A DNA stretch of 11,704 nt from Chthoniobacterales bacterium (GTDB taxonomy: Bacteria; Verrucomicrobiota; Verrucomicrobiia; Chthoniobacterales; UBA10450): the NCBI GenBank assembly GCA_013695905.1, contig JACCZQ010000303.1, positions 1 through 11,704 on the forward strand, written 5' to 3'. Positions within the stretch are counted from its first letter, which is position 1. The number at the start of each line of letters is the position of its first letter. The notes under the pieces are model-generated. The model did not search any database. It had not been told where the DNA came from and worked only from the letters and a program-made list of their open reading frames with translations. Below are positions 1 to 7,501 of this stretch, one piece after another. A program made the translations under genes and the position numbers.

Positions 1-143
1 ATGTGGCACGGATCGTGGTGCATAGACTTGCCTCATGCAGGCCGGAGCGCGGTCGTGATTTTTGCCGACCAGGCAGGCAGGTGCTGCTCACCTCGAGAAA
101 GATTGTCCTCGTTCTTTTTCTACGAATCGCGTAATCCCAACGT
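1..143. other. Left-edge spacer upstream of the delta-60 gene
   Basis: No convincing gene is seen here. The open frames that cross this stretch are shadows that continue into the following gene. An in-frame TAA at 132-134 closes the reading frame of the downstream gene, so this stretch must hold its promoter and leader if the gene is expressed alone. I could not place a clear -35/-10 pair, and there is no purine-rich Shine-Dalgarno sequence next to the GTG at 144. A short AGGTG/CACCT hairpin (79-83 with 89-93) is too weak to call. Confidence 0.5.
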
Positions 144-3029
144 GTGCCTACGAAAAAGCAGATCGACCGTTTTTCTTTCCCGCTGGCCGCGCTGCTGGCG
201 TTTTTTACTGCAGTCTCTGCTCTTTCCGCCGCGCCCGGTGCAGTCGATCTGAGCTTCGACGCGGGACCGGGGCCGATACATGTCTGGCCAGGGGAGGGGA
301 CCGGAGTGTTGCTTCAGCCCGATGGGAAAATCATCGTCGGCGGGAATTTCAACGGCTGGAACCTGACGGAGGTGGCGCCGATCGTCCGACTGCAGGCGGA
401 CGGATCTCTGGACACCTCCTTCGAATCGTGGACCGTCGGCTTCGAGGGCACCAACCAGAGCGGCAGCGGTGCATGGAATGCGCTGGCGCTGCAGCCGAAC
501 GGCCAGGTTTTGGTCGCGCCGGGGCAATTCAATAACCGCTACGGCCCGCGTGCGCTGCTCCGGCTCGAGGCGAACGGGCATCTCGATGCCACGTTCAACC
601 CGCAGTTCGCCAGTAATCAGACCCCGCGCGTCCGGCAGGCGGTCGTGTTAGGCGACGGACGCATTCTTGTCGCGGGAAACTTTACCACCATCAACGGCAT
701 CTCCCGGCCCCTTCTGGCGCGGTTAAATGCCGACGGCAGCGTCGACCAAAGCTTTACCGCGGCGGAGGCTGGCCCCTTCCGGGTCCTGCCCAGCGGGAAG
801 ATCATCGTGAGCGTCGGCGCGGCGTTCTACCGCCTGCACAGCGACGGCAGCCGTGATCCTTCTTTCGTGGGGGCGGTGCCGGGAAATCCCTACAATGGCC
901 AGATCGGGTCGTTCGTGGTGCAGGCGGACGAGCGGATCGTTTATGCGCAGAGACTCGATTTTTTCGGCACCGACGCGGTGCGGCGTCTGCAGGCGAATGG
1001 CTCGAACGATGCGAGCTTCGCCACCTTCTCCGGGCAGTTCATCAATGTGCAGCTGGTGCAAAGCGACAAAAAGATTCTGATTAGCGGGGGCCGGCTGAAT
1101 CACGACGGAACTCCGGACCCGAGCTTTGATTGGAGAGCCGGCGGGGACACCATGGCGCAGCAAAGCGACGGCAGGCTGGTCACGACGAGCCGGTTCAACG
1201 CTCCACCGCACGGGGTGCGGAGACTGCTGCTCGACGGGTCGGTTGATCCGAGTTTCGCGCCCGGCGCCGGGTTGACGCTCATGATGCCGCAGAATATCGA
1301 GCGCGCCTGCCTTTTGCCGGATGGTCGGGTGGCCGTCGCCGGCCGGTTCAATCATTTCGCCGGGGTGCCGCGCAATAGTGTCGCAGTCCTTCAGCGCGAC
1401 GGCACGGTCGATCCCGCTTTTGATCCTGGAGATTCCATTGTGCCTTCGAGTAATAGCGGTCACTTCATGGGTGCGATCGTGGCACAGCCAGATGGGAAAG
1501 TTCTCGTCGCTTTCGAAAACAAGCTGGTGCGGCTGGAAGCGGACGGCAGCGCGGACGCCACTTTCAATTACACACCAGCACAGACGACCTATGCCTACGT
1601 CACGAGCGTGGCAGTGCAGCCCGACCGAAAAATTCTTGTTTACGGTCCGGATGGGTTGGTGCGCCTTTTTCCGGACGGGTCCCGCGATCCCTCCTTCCAG
1701 GCGGCGCAGAACGGGCCGGTGCTGTTCGTCGAGCCGGATGGGAAGGTGATGGTTCGCGGAGGCCCGCGGGTCGCGACACGGTTGCATCCCGATGGCGCGC
1801 TGGATGCGGAATTTCAGGGGCCAGGGGGAGCCGCCGGTTTGGTCGTTCTGCACGCGATGGCCTTGCAACCGAACGGTCAGTATCTCATCAGCCACTCGGA
1901 ACCGTCGAACTTTCGCGACGCTTTTGTGAGGCTGAACCGTGACGGCTCGGTTGATCCAGGTTTCGCTGCGAACGTCGCGTCAGTGAAGTTGATCGCGATG
2001 GATGCCGATGGAATCATCGTGGGCGGCAACATCGCTCCGCGAACCGACGTGACCTCGCAGCAGGTGCAGCTCGGCGTGGCGCGGCTCAGGTTCGACGGCA
2101 CACGGGACAACACCTTCCGGCCGGTGGAATTTAATTCCGAGGCCAGCCTTAGCGCTCTCCTGCCGACGTCTGGCGGGCAGCTGTTCGTGACCGGGAATTT
2201 CCGTCAGGTCAATGGGCTGGAGCGCCGCGGCATCGCGCGAATCTCGACGCGACCGGCGCCAGATCAGCTCGCCAATCTCTCCACCCGCGCCCGGCTCGCG
2301 GCGGAGGAACCGGTGGCGATTGGCGGGTTCATCATCACGGGCGACGAGCCGAAAACAATCATGGTGCGCGCGCTGGGTCCCTCGCTTTCGACGCGCGGCA
2401 TCGCTGCGGCTGAGACGCTCGCGGATCCTTCACTGCAGCTGCACGATGGCACGGGCGCGATGTTTCTCCGGAACGACAACTGGCGGGACACGGATGGAGC
2501 ACGCATCGCCGCGACCGGTTTGGCGCCGGCCAGCGACCTGGAGGCAGCCATCGTAACCGCTCTCCCGCCGGGAGCCTATACTGCCGTGGTGCAGGGCGGC
2601 CAGGGGCTGGCGCTGGTGGAGATTTACGATCTCGCGACAGGGGTCACCGCGCAGCTGGCGAACATCAGCACGCGCGCGCGGGTGCAGCAGGGCGACAACG
2701 TGATGATCGGCGGTTTCATCCTTGGGGGGAGGGTGCCTTCCACCGTCGTGGTCCGCGCCATCGGACCTTCGCTGGCCGCGCGTGGAGTGGCCGATCCATT
2801 AGCCAACCCGACGCTCACCTTGCACGATCAATCAGGGAACGCGCTGGCCTCGAACGATGACTGGCGGGAAGGCGAGCCGGCGAGGATCGAAGGTTACGGC
2901 CTGGGCTCGCTGGATGACCGGGAGTCCGCTCTGATCGCGACGCTGCCGCCGGGACCGTACACCGCTATCGTGCGTAGCGCGGGTGAGCAGCAGGGTGTTG
3001 CCCTGGTGGAAGTTTACCAGGTGGAATAG
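144..3029 (+). CDS. Secreted delta-60-repeat (DUF5122-type) beta-propeller-like protein
   Basis: A 961-residue protein of unknown function, probably exported. Residues 1-30 form a Sec signal peptide: Lys4-Lys5, then a hydrophobic stretch (FPLAALLAFFTAVSALSA) with probable cleavage near Ala29/Ala30. Residues about 32-707 hold around 14 degenerate copies of a unit marked by D-G-S-x-D-x-S-F, alternating with 'QPDGKIIVGGNF'-like strands. This is the delta-60 repeat, which is thought to fold as beta-propeller blades. Residues 708-836 and 837-961 are two copies of a domain with a 'LANxSTRAR', 'GGFI' and 'VRAxGPSL' signature. No C-terminal membrane anchor or sorting signal is visible. The start is GTG: an in-frame TAA lies 12 bases upstream and the signal peptide begins directly after it. 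It ends 23 bases from the convergent amidohydrolase gene. The family match is firm; the function (cell-surface or extracellular binding) is inference. Confidence 0.9.
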   Translation: MPTKKQIDRFSFPLAALLAFFTAVSALSAAPGAVDLSFDAGPGPIHVWPGEGTGVLLQPDGKIIVGGNFNGWNLTEVAPIVRLQADGSLDTSFESWTVGFEGTNQSGSGAWNALALQPNGQVLVAPGQFNNRYGPRALLRLEANGHLDATFNPQFASNQTPRVRQAVVLGDGRILVAGNFTTINGISRPLLARLNADGSVDQSFTAAEAGPFRVLPSGKIIVSVGAAFYRLHSDGSRDPSFVGAVPGNPYNGQIGSFVVQADERIVYAQRLDFFGTDAVRRLQANGSNDASFATFSGQFINVQLVQSDKKILISGGRLNHDGTPDPSFDWRAGGDTMAQQSDGRLVTTSRFNAPPHGVRRLLLDGSVDPSFAPGAGLTLMMPQNIERACLLPDGRVAVAGRFNHFAGVPRNSVAVLQRDGTVDPAFDPGDSIVPSSNSGHFMGAIVAQPDGKVLVAFENKLVRLEADGSADATFNYTPAQTTYAYVTSVAVQPDRKILVYGPDGLVRLFPDGSRDPSFQAAQNGPVLFVEPDGKVMVRGGPRVATRLHPDGALDAEFQGPGGAAGLVVLHAMALQPNGQYLISHSEPSNFRDAFVRLNRDGSVDPGFAANVASVKLIAMDADGIIVGGNIAPRTDVTSQQVQLGVARLRFDGTRDNTFRPVEFNSEASLSALLPTSGGQLFVTGNFRQVNGLERRGIARISTRPAPDQLANLSTRARLAAEEPVAIGGFIITGDEPKTIMVRALGPSLSTRGIAAAETLADPSLQLHDGTGAMFLRNDNWRDTDGARIAATGLAPASDLEAAIVTALPPGAYTAVVQGGQGLALVEIYDLATGVTAQLANISTRARVQQGDNVMIGGFILGGRVPSTVVVRAIGPSLAARGVADPLANPTLTLHDQSGNALASNDDWREGEPARIEGYGLGSLDDRESALIATLPPGPYTAIVRSAGEQQGVALVEVYQVE
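237..2264 (+). repeat. Array of about 14 delta-60 repeats (protein level)
   Basis: Seen by eye in the translation: recurring motifs such as DLSFDAG, DGSLDTSF, NGHLDATF, DGSVDQSF, DGSRDPSF, NGSNDASF, DGTPDPSF, DGSVDPSF, DGTVDPAF, DGSADATF, DGSRDPSF, DGALDAEF, DGSVDPGF and DGTRDNTF. They are spaced roughly 35-65 residues apart. Spacing is uneven, so some units are longer or decayed. The DNA of the copies is diverged, which suggests an old array rather than recent expansion. Confidence 0.8.
2265..2651 (+). repeat. C-terminal duplicated domain, copy 1 (residues 708-836)
   Basis: Begins QLANLSTRAR and contains GGFIITG, VRALGPSL, DNWRD, LPPGAYTAVV and ALVEIYD. It aligns along its whole length with the next copy, so it is a tandem domain duplication of about 125-129 residues. 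The pattern is one I associate with the C-terminal ends of secreted Verrucomicrobiota proteins; no function is known to me. Confidence 0.8.
2652..3026 (+). repeat. C-terminal duplicated domain, copy 2 (residues 837-961)
   Basis: Begins QLANISTRAR and contains GGFILGG, VRAIGPSL, NDDWREGE, LPPGPYTAIV and ALVEVYQ, matching the preceding copy in order and spacing. The gene ends one codon after this domain, so the domain is the natural carboxyl terminus and not a truncation. It may serve in attachment, export or folding; this is inference. Confidence 0.8.
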
Positions 3030-3052
3030 ACGCCGGGGCGCGGAAGCGGACG

Positions 3053-4390
3053 CTACTTCTTCATCAGGTCCAGGACAGCCGCCGTCATCGCAATAACCCC
3101 GGTGCGGATCGTCGGCTCCGGGACCGGGGCGTATTTGCTCGAGTGCAGGGATGGTAGTTCGGCGCCGGTTTTTCTGGCCTCAGCGATTTTGGCGGGCGCG
3201 ATCGCGCCGACCCAGAAGATGACGGCGGGGACGGAGTGATCCGGCAGGCTGTACTCGCTGAAATCTTCGCCGGCCATGACAGGGTCCATCGTCTCGACGT
3301 TCTCGGCGCCGAGGGTCTGACGCCAGACACCGAGGAGCCGCTTCGTCAGCTCGGGGTTGTTAAAGGCGGAGGGGGTGAATTCATCCTGTCGGACGTGAAC
3401 CACTGGCATCCGGTCGGGCGGCATTCCGGCGGTGGTGGCGCAGCCTTTCGCGATGCGCTCAATCGCGGCGAGGATCTGGTCGCGCACTTCCTTTTTATAG
3501 GTGCGGACGGTGAGCTGCATCTTCACTTCATCGGAGATGATGTTGTGCTTCGTGCCGCCGTGGATCGAGCCGACGGTGACCACCATTGACTCCAGCGGGT
3601 TTACTTCGCGGCTGGCGATGGTTTGCCAGCTGTTCACCATCTGCGCCGCGAGCACGATCGGGTCTTTGGTCTTGTGCGGGTAAGCGCCGTGGCCGCTGAT
3701 GCCGGGCACGCTCACGTCCACGGAATCGACGTTCGCAAAAGTGTAGCCCTCGGTGACGCCGATGCGGCCTGTTTCCAGTGCAGCGCTGCTGTGGAGGCCG
3801 AGGACGAAGTCTGGTTTCGGAAAGCGCGTGTAAAGGCCGTCGGCGAGGAGTGCCTTCGCGCCGGTGCCGATTTCCTCCGCCGGCTGGCCGACGAACACGA
3901 TCGTGCCTTTCCAGTGATCCTTCAGCTTCACGAGCGCGCGCGCGGTGCCGATGAACGAGGACATGTGGATGTCGTGTCCGCACGCGTGCATGGTGCTGAC
4001 TTCCTTTCCTTCGTCATTCTGCTGCGTGTCTTTGCTGGCGTAGGGGAGGCCGGTCTCTTCGGCGACAGGCAGGCCGTCGAGGTCGGTGCGGACGAGAACC
4101 GTGGGGCCGTCACCGTTCTTCAGCACGGAGACGACGCCGTAGCTGGTGGCGCCGGGCTTCTTGTATTTGCCTACCTTTTCCGTCACCTCGAGGCCAAGGG
4201 CGCGGAGTTCCTTGGCGATGACGGCGGCGGTTTTCTCTTCCTTTCCGGAGAGTTCCGGATGCGCGTGGAGTTCTTTATAGATGGCCACGAGCGACGGCAG
4301 CTCGGCGTCGGCAATCTGTTGGGGAGTTTGTTGCGCGAAAAGTGGAACAGCACAGACAGTGAGGAGAAGCGGGAGAACGCGGGGATTCAT
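3053..4390 (-). CDS. Exported M20-family amidohydrolase (amidohydrolase/hippurate hydrolase type)
   Basis: A 445-residue zinc metallohydrolase of the M20D amidohydrolase group, which removes acyl groups from N-acyl amino acids or related amides. The exact substrate cannot be read from sequence. An N-terminal signal peptide (residues 1-20, MNPRVLPLLLTVCAVPLFAQ) points to export; Val before Cys13 argues against a lipobox. Metal-binding and catalytic residues are present: Cys137 and His139 in HACGHD, Glu172-Glu173 in GQPAEEIGTGA, His200 in GLHS, and His416 in PSLHSSKYAP. Asp103 in VRTDLDGLPV is part of the typical core. The dimerisation domain (about 215-330) carries SGHGAYPH. Length is slightly above the family norm because of the signal peptide. 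It starts at an ATG with only a weak AGG upstream; TATAAC on the minus strand (4402-4397) could be a -10 box very close to the start, giving a nearly leaderless mRNA. It converges on the delta-60 gene. Confidence 0.93.
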   Translation of the reverse strand: MNPRVLPLLLTVCAVPLFAQQTPQQIADAELPSLVAIYKELHAHPELSGKEEKTAAVIAKELRALGLEVTEKVGKYKKPGATSYGVVSVLKNGDGPTVLVRTDLDGLPVAEETGLPYASKDTQQNDEGKEVSTMHACGHDIHMSSFIGTARALVKLKDHWKGTIVFVGQPAEEIGTGAKALLADGLYTRFPKPDFVLGLHSSAALETGRIGVTEGYTFANVDSVDVSVPGISGHGAYPHKTKDPIVLAAQMVNSWQTIASREVNPLESMVVTVGSIHGGTKHNIISDEVKMQLTVRTYKKEVRDQILAAIERIAKGCATTAGMPPDRMPVVHVRQDEFTPSAFNNPELTKRLLGVWRQTLGAENVETMDPVMAGEDFSEYSLPDHSVPAVIFWVGAIAPAKIAEARKTGAELPSLHSSKYAPVPEPTIRTGVIAMTAAVLDLMKK

Positions 4391-4664
4391 ACCTGAGTTA
4401 TACCGGCAGTGCAGATGAAAGCCAGCACGTTGCCGAGCGTGAAAGCTGCTGGGGCGCGCTTAGTCGAACGTCCTATCAACCCTTGGGAACACACCCGGCT
4501 CGACCTGGCGACCAATGGCTGGAAGACTGTTGATGAGACGGGTTCGCAGTGCAGCCACGGGCACCGTCTCATCCCAGTGTTTCAGGTCCGTTCCTTTGCG
4601 AACGCATGCCCCGCGGCAGTTTTTAGCGACGCAATCAAATGTACTGCCGGCCAGCTGCCGCGCG
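4391..4664. other. Spacer between the two minus-strand genes
   Basis: There is no supportable gene in these 274 bases. The open frames crossing it have no family resemblance. It must contain the end of the DUF1579 transcript and probably the promoter of the amidohydrolase gene. It holds the inverted repeat described separately and a small CGTTC/GAACG hairpin (4589-4593 with 4600-4604). I searched it for a tRNA and found no cloverleaf. Confidence 0.5.
4532..4573. repeat. 10-bp perfect inverted repeat (possible hairpin)
   Basis: GATGAGACGG at 4532-4541 is the exact reverse complement of CCGTCTCATC at 4564-4573, with a 22-base loop. It lies about 90 bases past the stop codon of the DUF1579 gene on the minus strand, in a position where a terminator would make sense. 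It is not followed by a T-tract on either strand, so it is not a standard intrinsic terminator. Protein binding or an RNA structure in the amidohydrolase leader are other possibilities. Confidence 0.55.
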
Positions 4665-5336
4665 CTACTTCTTGCGCGTGTAGCTGATCTCCATCGTCTT
4701 CGCTTCCGCGCCGTGCATGTCGTCGTACCACTCGAAGGTGTGATGGTCGTTATCGACGATTTTTATGACTTCGCGGATGTTCGTCGTCTTCCCCGGCATC
4801 ATCTGGCATTGCGCGTTGTAATTAAACGTCTTGCTCGCCGCGTCGTAGGTGCCTTCCGCGTTCATGATCATGGTGCTCATGTTGTCGATCCACGAGGAGA
4901 CAAATTTCTTTTTCGCATTGTCATAGCCTTCAATCGCCATGCCTTTGAAATCCATGTCTTTCATTTTTCCGTCCGGGCCCGGCATTTGGAACTTACCGGT
5001 GTGCTCCGCGATAAAGTAACGGCCGTCCATGATCGCCTTCCGTGTGGACGTGCCTTTTGACTCTTGCGGCGGGGCCTTCGGATCCATCCACATCTTCAGT
5101 GTGTAAGTCCAGTCGCCGGCCATGCTCGCGAGCACCTTGTGATTTTCGCCGGTCTTCCCCATCTCCATCATCATGGCCATCATCTGCTGCATGTCGGGCG
5201 CGCCGGGCTGAGCAGCCGCTCCCGCGGTGGCGGGACTGCTGGCAGGCGAAGAGGCAGTGGTTTGCGCGAACAAGGAGGTCGCGGTGAGAGTGGCCGCACA
5301 GACGGCCGCCAGCAGGTAAATGAGGGGGTTCTTCAT
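4665..5336 (-). CDS. Exported DUF1579-family protein
   Basis: A 223-residue protein of the DUF1579 family, for which I know no established function. A Sec signal peptide is clear (MKNPLIYLLAAVCAATLTATSLFAQ), followed by a low-complexity Ala/Ser/Pro-rich linker (about residues 26-45). A short Met-rich stretch (MQQMMAMMMEMGK) precedes the folded domain. The domain then shows the family pattern: an AGDWTYTLKMW strand, a DGRYF motif, FKGMAIEGYDNAKKKF, SSWIDNMSTMIMNAEG and a C-terminal HTFEWYDDMHG...MEISYTRK. Such folds resemble small beta-barrel or lipocalin-like ligand carriers, but that is inference. I chose the ATG at 5336 and not the TTG 21 bases upstream at 5357, because the signal peptide starts cleanly at MKN; no Shine-Dalgarno sequence decides it. 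The spacing makes co-transcription with the amidohydrolase uncertain. Confidence 0.88.
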   Translation of the reverse strand: MKNPLIYLLAAVCAATLTATSLFAQTTASSPASSPATAGAAAQPGAPDMQQMMAMMMEMGKTGENHKVLASMAGDWTYTLKMWMDPKAPPQESKGTSTRKAIMDGRYFIAEHTGKFQMPGPDGKMKDMDFKGMAIEGYDNAKKKFVSSWIDNMSTMIMNAEGTYDAASKTFNYNAQCQMMPGKTTNIREVIKIVDNDHHTFEWYDDMHGAEAKTMEISYTRKK

Positions 5337-5394
5337 GATGTGAGGATTACCAATCAATCACGGCGCGTCAAGACCGCTGACGCAACTCTGATTT

Positions 5395-5483
5395 CATCCA
5401 CAGATTTCACAGATTTTGAATCCGAGAGAAGTGGTCCCCAGCCACCACCTTCCCATCCGTGAAATCTGTGTAATCTGTGGATG
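5395..5483. repeat. Long palindromic repeat (CACAGATTT family) upstream of a polymerase-head remnant
   Basis: Arms of 22 bases at 5395-5416 and 5462-5483 are reverse complements with one mismatch, built of CACAGATTT-like units. The 45-base middle holds a second small stem, GTGGT at 5431-5435 with ACCAC at 5444-5448. The element could extrude as a cruciform or fold into a long hairpin in RNA. Its right arm ends 3 bases before the ATG of a polymerase remnant. The same arrangement is found at 10596-10668, in front of the intact polymerase. Repeats of this type are common between genes in Verrucomicrobiota genomes. Confidence 0.85.
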
Positions 5484-5486
5484 CTC

Positions 5487-5585
5487 ATGCGCTTTGAAGA
5501 AAACACGATGCTGTTCGGGTCCGATCCGACGCCGCGCATCGTTCTTTTGTCATTCCGAGCGAAGTCGAGGAATCTCTCGCTGTGA
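5487..5585 (+). pseudogene. Short remnant of the family-B DNA polymerase 5' end (19 codons)
   Basis: The frame from the ATG at 5487 reads MRFEENTMLFGSDPTPRIV and matches the first 19 residues of the polymerase gene at 10674 with one change (Met for Ile at residue 8). The DNA is also clearly similar. Homology stops at about 5543, where a dispersed repeat begins; that repeat supplies the rest of the frame (LLSFRAKSRNLSL) and the stop codon TGA at 5583-5585. It is therefore a truncated gene head and not a real small gene. Its TGA overlaps the GTG of the next remnant (GTGA), as in coupled genes; this may be chance. Confidence 0.8.
5543..5580 (+). repeat. Dispersed 'CATTCCGAGCGAAGTCGAGG' repeat
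   Basis: The core at 5551-5576 is an imperfect palindrome with outer arms ATTCC and GGAAT. When translated, such repeats give peptides like SFRAKSRNLS or HSERSRGIS in predicted proteins of many environmental bacteria, which is how I recognise it. It carries no gene and interrupts the first polymerase remnant. The left boundary is approximate. Confidence 0.7.
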
Positions 5586-5839
5586 GTTTTCAGGACAACG
5601 AGCTTCTCTTCGGCGCAGACAAGACCGCGCGCATCGTCGTGATCGAGATGGGCGACACCGGCACGGTAAAGGTTTACCGCCGCGAGGAGAACGGCGCCAC
5701 CGCGTGCGACATTGAGCCGTTTCACCCCTTCGTCTGGGCTGACTCCGACGTGGCTGATCTCGGCATGGACAACGCGGGCGTTCATGCCGCGGCGAGACGC
5801 ATTCGGTTTTGGAATGGCGCGAGCGCGATCGGCGATTGA
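5582..5839 (+). pseudogene. Longer remnant of the family-B DNA polymerase 5' end (about 65 codons)
   Basis: The open frame from GTG 5582 encodes 85 residues. Residues 1-65 match residues 1-65 of the polymerase gene at 10674, at about 52 of 65 positions by eye. The match includes IEMGDTGTVKVYRRE, CDIEPFHPFVWADSD and VADLGMDNA. At base 5777 all similarity ends abruptly; the remaining 20 residues (GVHAAARRIRFWNGASAIGD) resemble nothing I know. Divergence is concentrated in the first 45 codons, and the last 49 bases before the junction (5729-5777) differ from 10821-10869 at one position. The exonuclease and polymerase domains are missing, so no enzyme can be made. The frame has no internal stop, so the loss is recent or the peptide is tolerated. 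It sits 44 bases upstream of aceB. Confidence 0.85.
5729..5777 (+). repeat. Left copy of a near-identical direct repeat flanking aceBAK
   Basis: These 49 bases match 10821-10869 with a single C/T difference at 5743/10835; the last 34 (5744-5777) are identical. All similarity ends at 5777. The block lies inside polymerase codons 50-65, at the right end of the longer remnant. It is the best candidate for a recombination crossover site. Confidence 0.85.
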
Positions 5840-5883
5840 TGCGCGCGGGTGAGGAGCGGGCGACGAATCGTTAGCGGCGCCTC

Positions 5884-7494
5884 ATGGACACAACTTCTCG
5901 CATCCAAACCCCTGACGGCGTTGAGCTAACCAGCGAAGTCACCGCCGCTGTGAGGGAGATTCTGACGCCGGAGGCGCTGGCGTTTATCGCCAAACTGCAG
6001 CGGGCGCTCGGTGCGCGTCGCGTGGAATGTCTCGAGCGGCGGCAAGTACGCCAGGCGGCGCTCCATCGCGGCGAAATGCTCGACTTTCTCCCGGAGACGA
6101 AGGAGATCCGCGACGGCGATTGGACATGCGCGCCGATCCCGGCGGATCTGCGTGATCGGCGCGTTGAGATCACCGGACCGACTGATCGCAAAATGGTGAT
6201 CAACGCGCTGAACTCCGGCGCGAAGATGTTCATGGCGGATTTCGAGGACGCGAATTCGCCCGTGTGGTCGAACATGATCGAAGGGCAGGTGAACCTGCGC
6301 GACGCGATCCGCCGCACGATCACGTTCACAAATCCGAACGGTAAGGAATACAAGCTCAACGATCAGGTCGCCGTTCTACTCGTTAGGCCCCGCGGCTGGC
6401 ACTTGGTCGAGAAACATCTGCTGGTCGATGGCGCGCCGATGTCCGGCAGCCTTTTCGATTTCGGGCTCTTCTTTTTTCACAACGCGAAGGAGCTGATCGC
6501 CTGCGGCAGCGGCCCGTATTTTTACCTGCCGAAGATGGAGAGCCATCTGGAGGCGCGGATCTGGAACGATGCCTTCAAGCTCGCGCAGGATGAGCTCGGG
6601 ATTCCGCAGGGGACGATTCGCGCGACCGTGTTGATCGAGACGATTCCGGCGGCGTTCGAGATGGACGAAATCCTTTACGAATTGCGCGACCATTCCGCGG
6701 GGCTGAACTGCGGCCGCTGGGATTACATTTTCTCGTGCATCAAGCGGTTTCGGAACAAACCCGATTTCGTGCTCGCAGACCGCGCGTTGATCACGATGAC
6801 GACGCACTTCATGCGCTCGTACTCGCTGCTCTGTATTAAGACGTGCCATCGCCGCAACATCTTCGCGATGGGCGGAATGGCGGCGCAGATTCCGGTGAAA
6901 GAGGATGCGGCGGCGAACGAAGAGGCGTTCGCGAAAGTGCGCACCGATAAGGAACGCGAGGCGCGCGACGGCCACGACGGCACGTGGGTCGCGCATCCCG
7001 GCATGGTTCAACTCGCGCTCGATGCCTTTAACGCGGTCATGCCGCAGCCCAACCAAATCGATTGCAAACGCGAGGACGTGAATGTCACCGCGGCTGACCT
7101 GCTCGACTTCGGACCGGGCGAGCCGATCACCGAGGCGGGCTTGCGCCAGAACATCAGCGTGGGCGTGCAATACTTGGAGGCGTGGCTGCGAGGAAATGGC
7201 GCGGTGCCGCTCTTCAATTTGATGGAAGACGCCGCGACGGCGGAGATCTCGCGCGCGCAGGTCTGGCAATGGATTCGCCATCCGCGCGGCGTGCTGACGG
7301 ATGGCCGCAAGGTGACGAGCGAACTCTTCCGCAGCGTCCTCGATGAAGAGCTGGCGAAGATCAAAACGCAGGCGGGCGAGCAGCGATTTGGCGCCGGGAA
7401 ATTCGACATCGCGCGCGAGTTGTTTGACCAGATCACGACGGACGACGAGTTCGTCGAGTTCCTGACGCTGCCCGGATACGATAAGCTGAACTAA
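5884..7494 (+). CDS. aceB: Malate synthase A
   Basis: Condenses glyoxylate with acetyl-CoA to malate and CoA, the second step of the glyoxylate shunt; cytosolic and Mg-dependent. At 536 residues it fits the short A form (about 530) and not the 720-residue G form. Expected residues are present: Arg168 in LLVRPRGWH (catalytic arginine), [13 protein letters not shown] at 216-228, Glu252 in [18 protein letters not shown] and Asp280 in GRWDYIFS (Mg ligands), and the catalytic base Asp449 in [13 protein letters not shown]. The C-terminal [10 protein letters not shown] is also typical. An in-frame TAG at 5872-5874 makes ATG 5884 the first possible ATG; no Shine-Dalgarno sequence is seen, and the GAGGAG at about 5851 is too far away. 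It is first gene of aceBAK, with 7 bases to aceA. Its upstream DNA consists of polymerase remnants, so its promoter may derive from them. Confidence 0.97.
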   Translation: MDTTSRIQTPDGVELTSEVTAAVREILTPEALAFIAKLQRALGARRVECLERRQVRQAALHRGEMLDFLPETKEIRDGDWTCAPIPADLRDRRVEITGPTDRKMVINALNSGAKMFMADFEDANSPVWSNMIEGQVNLRDAIRRTITFTNPNGKEYKLNDQVAVLLVRPRGWHLVEKHLLVDGAPMSGSLFDFGLFFFHNAKELIACGSGPYFYLPKMESHLEARIWNDAFKLAQDELGIPQGTIRATVLIETIPAAFEMDEILYELRDHSAGLNCGRWDYIFSCIKRFRNKPDFVLADRALITMTTHFMRSYSLLCIKTCHRRNIFAMGGMAAQIPVKEDAAANEEAFAKVRTDKEREARDGHDGTWVAHPGMVQLALDAFNAVMPQPNQIDCKREDVNVTAADLLDFGPGEPITEAGLRQNISVGVQYLEAWLRGNGAVPLFNLMEDAATAEISRAQVWQWIRHPRGVLTDGRKVTSELFRSVLDEELAKIKTQAGEQRFGAGKFDIARELFDQITTDDEFVEFLTLPGYDKLN

Positions 7495-7501
7495 CTCAAC
7501 T

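Noticed and set aside
723..1895. 390-codon open frame on the minus strand opposite the delta-60 gene
   Set aside because: It mirrors the repeated plus-strand gene and has no recognisable domain. The plus strand has a signal peptide and clear repeats.
3030..3052. Bidirectional terminator between the convergent genes
   Set aside because: Only 23 bases separate the two stops, and I see no clear stem or T-tract.
4391..4664. tRNA or riboswitch in the spacer
   Set aside because: GTTCG-like and GTCGAAC-like bits hinted at a T-loop, but no acceptor, D or anticodon stems could be built, and no known riboswitch core was recognised.
5395..5483. CRISPR-like repeats
   Set aside because: The repeated units are inverted arms of one palindrome, without regularly spaced direct repeats and unique spacers.
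5582..5839. A genuine 85-residue small protein
   Set aside because: Residues 1-65 are a copy of the polymerase amino terminus and the rest has no family. A remnant explains it better, although translation is not excluded.
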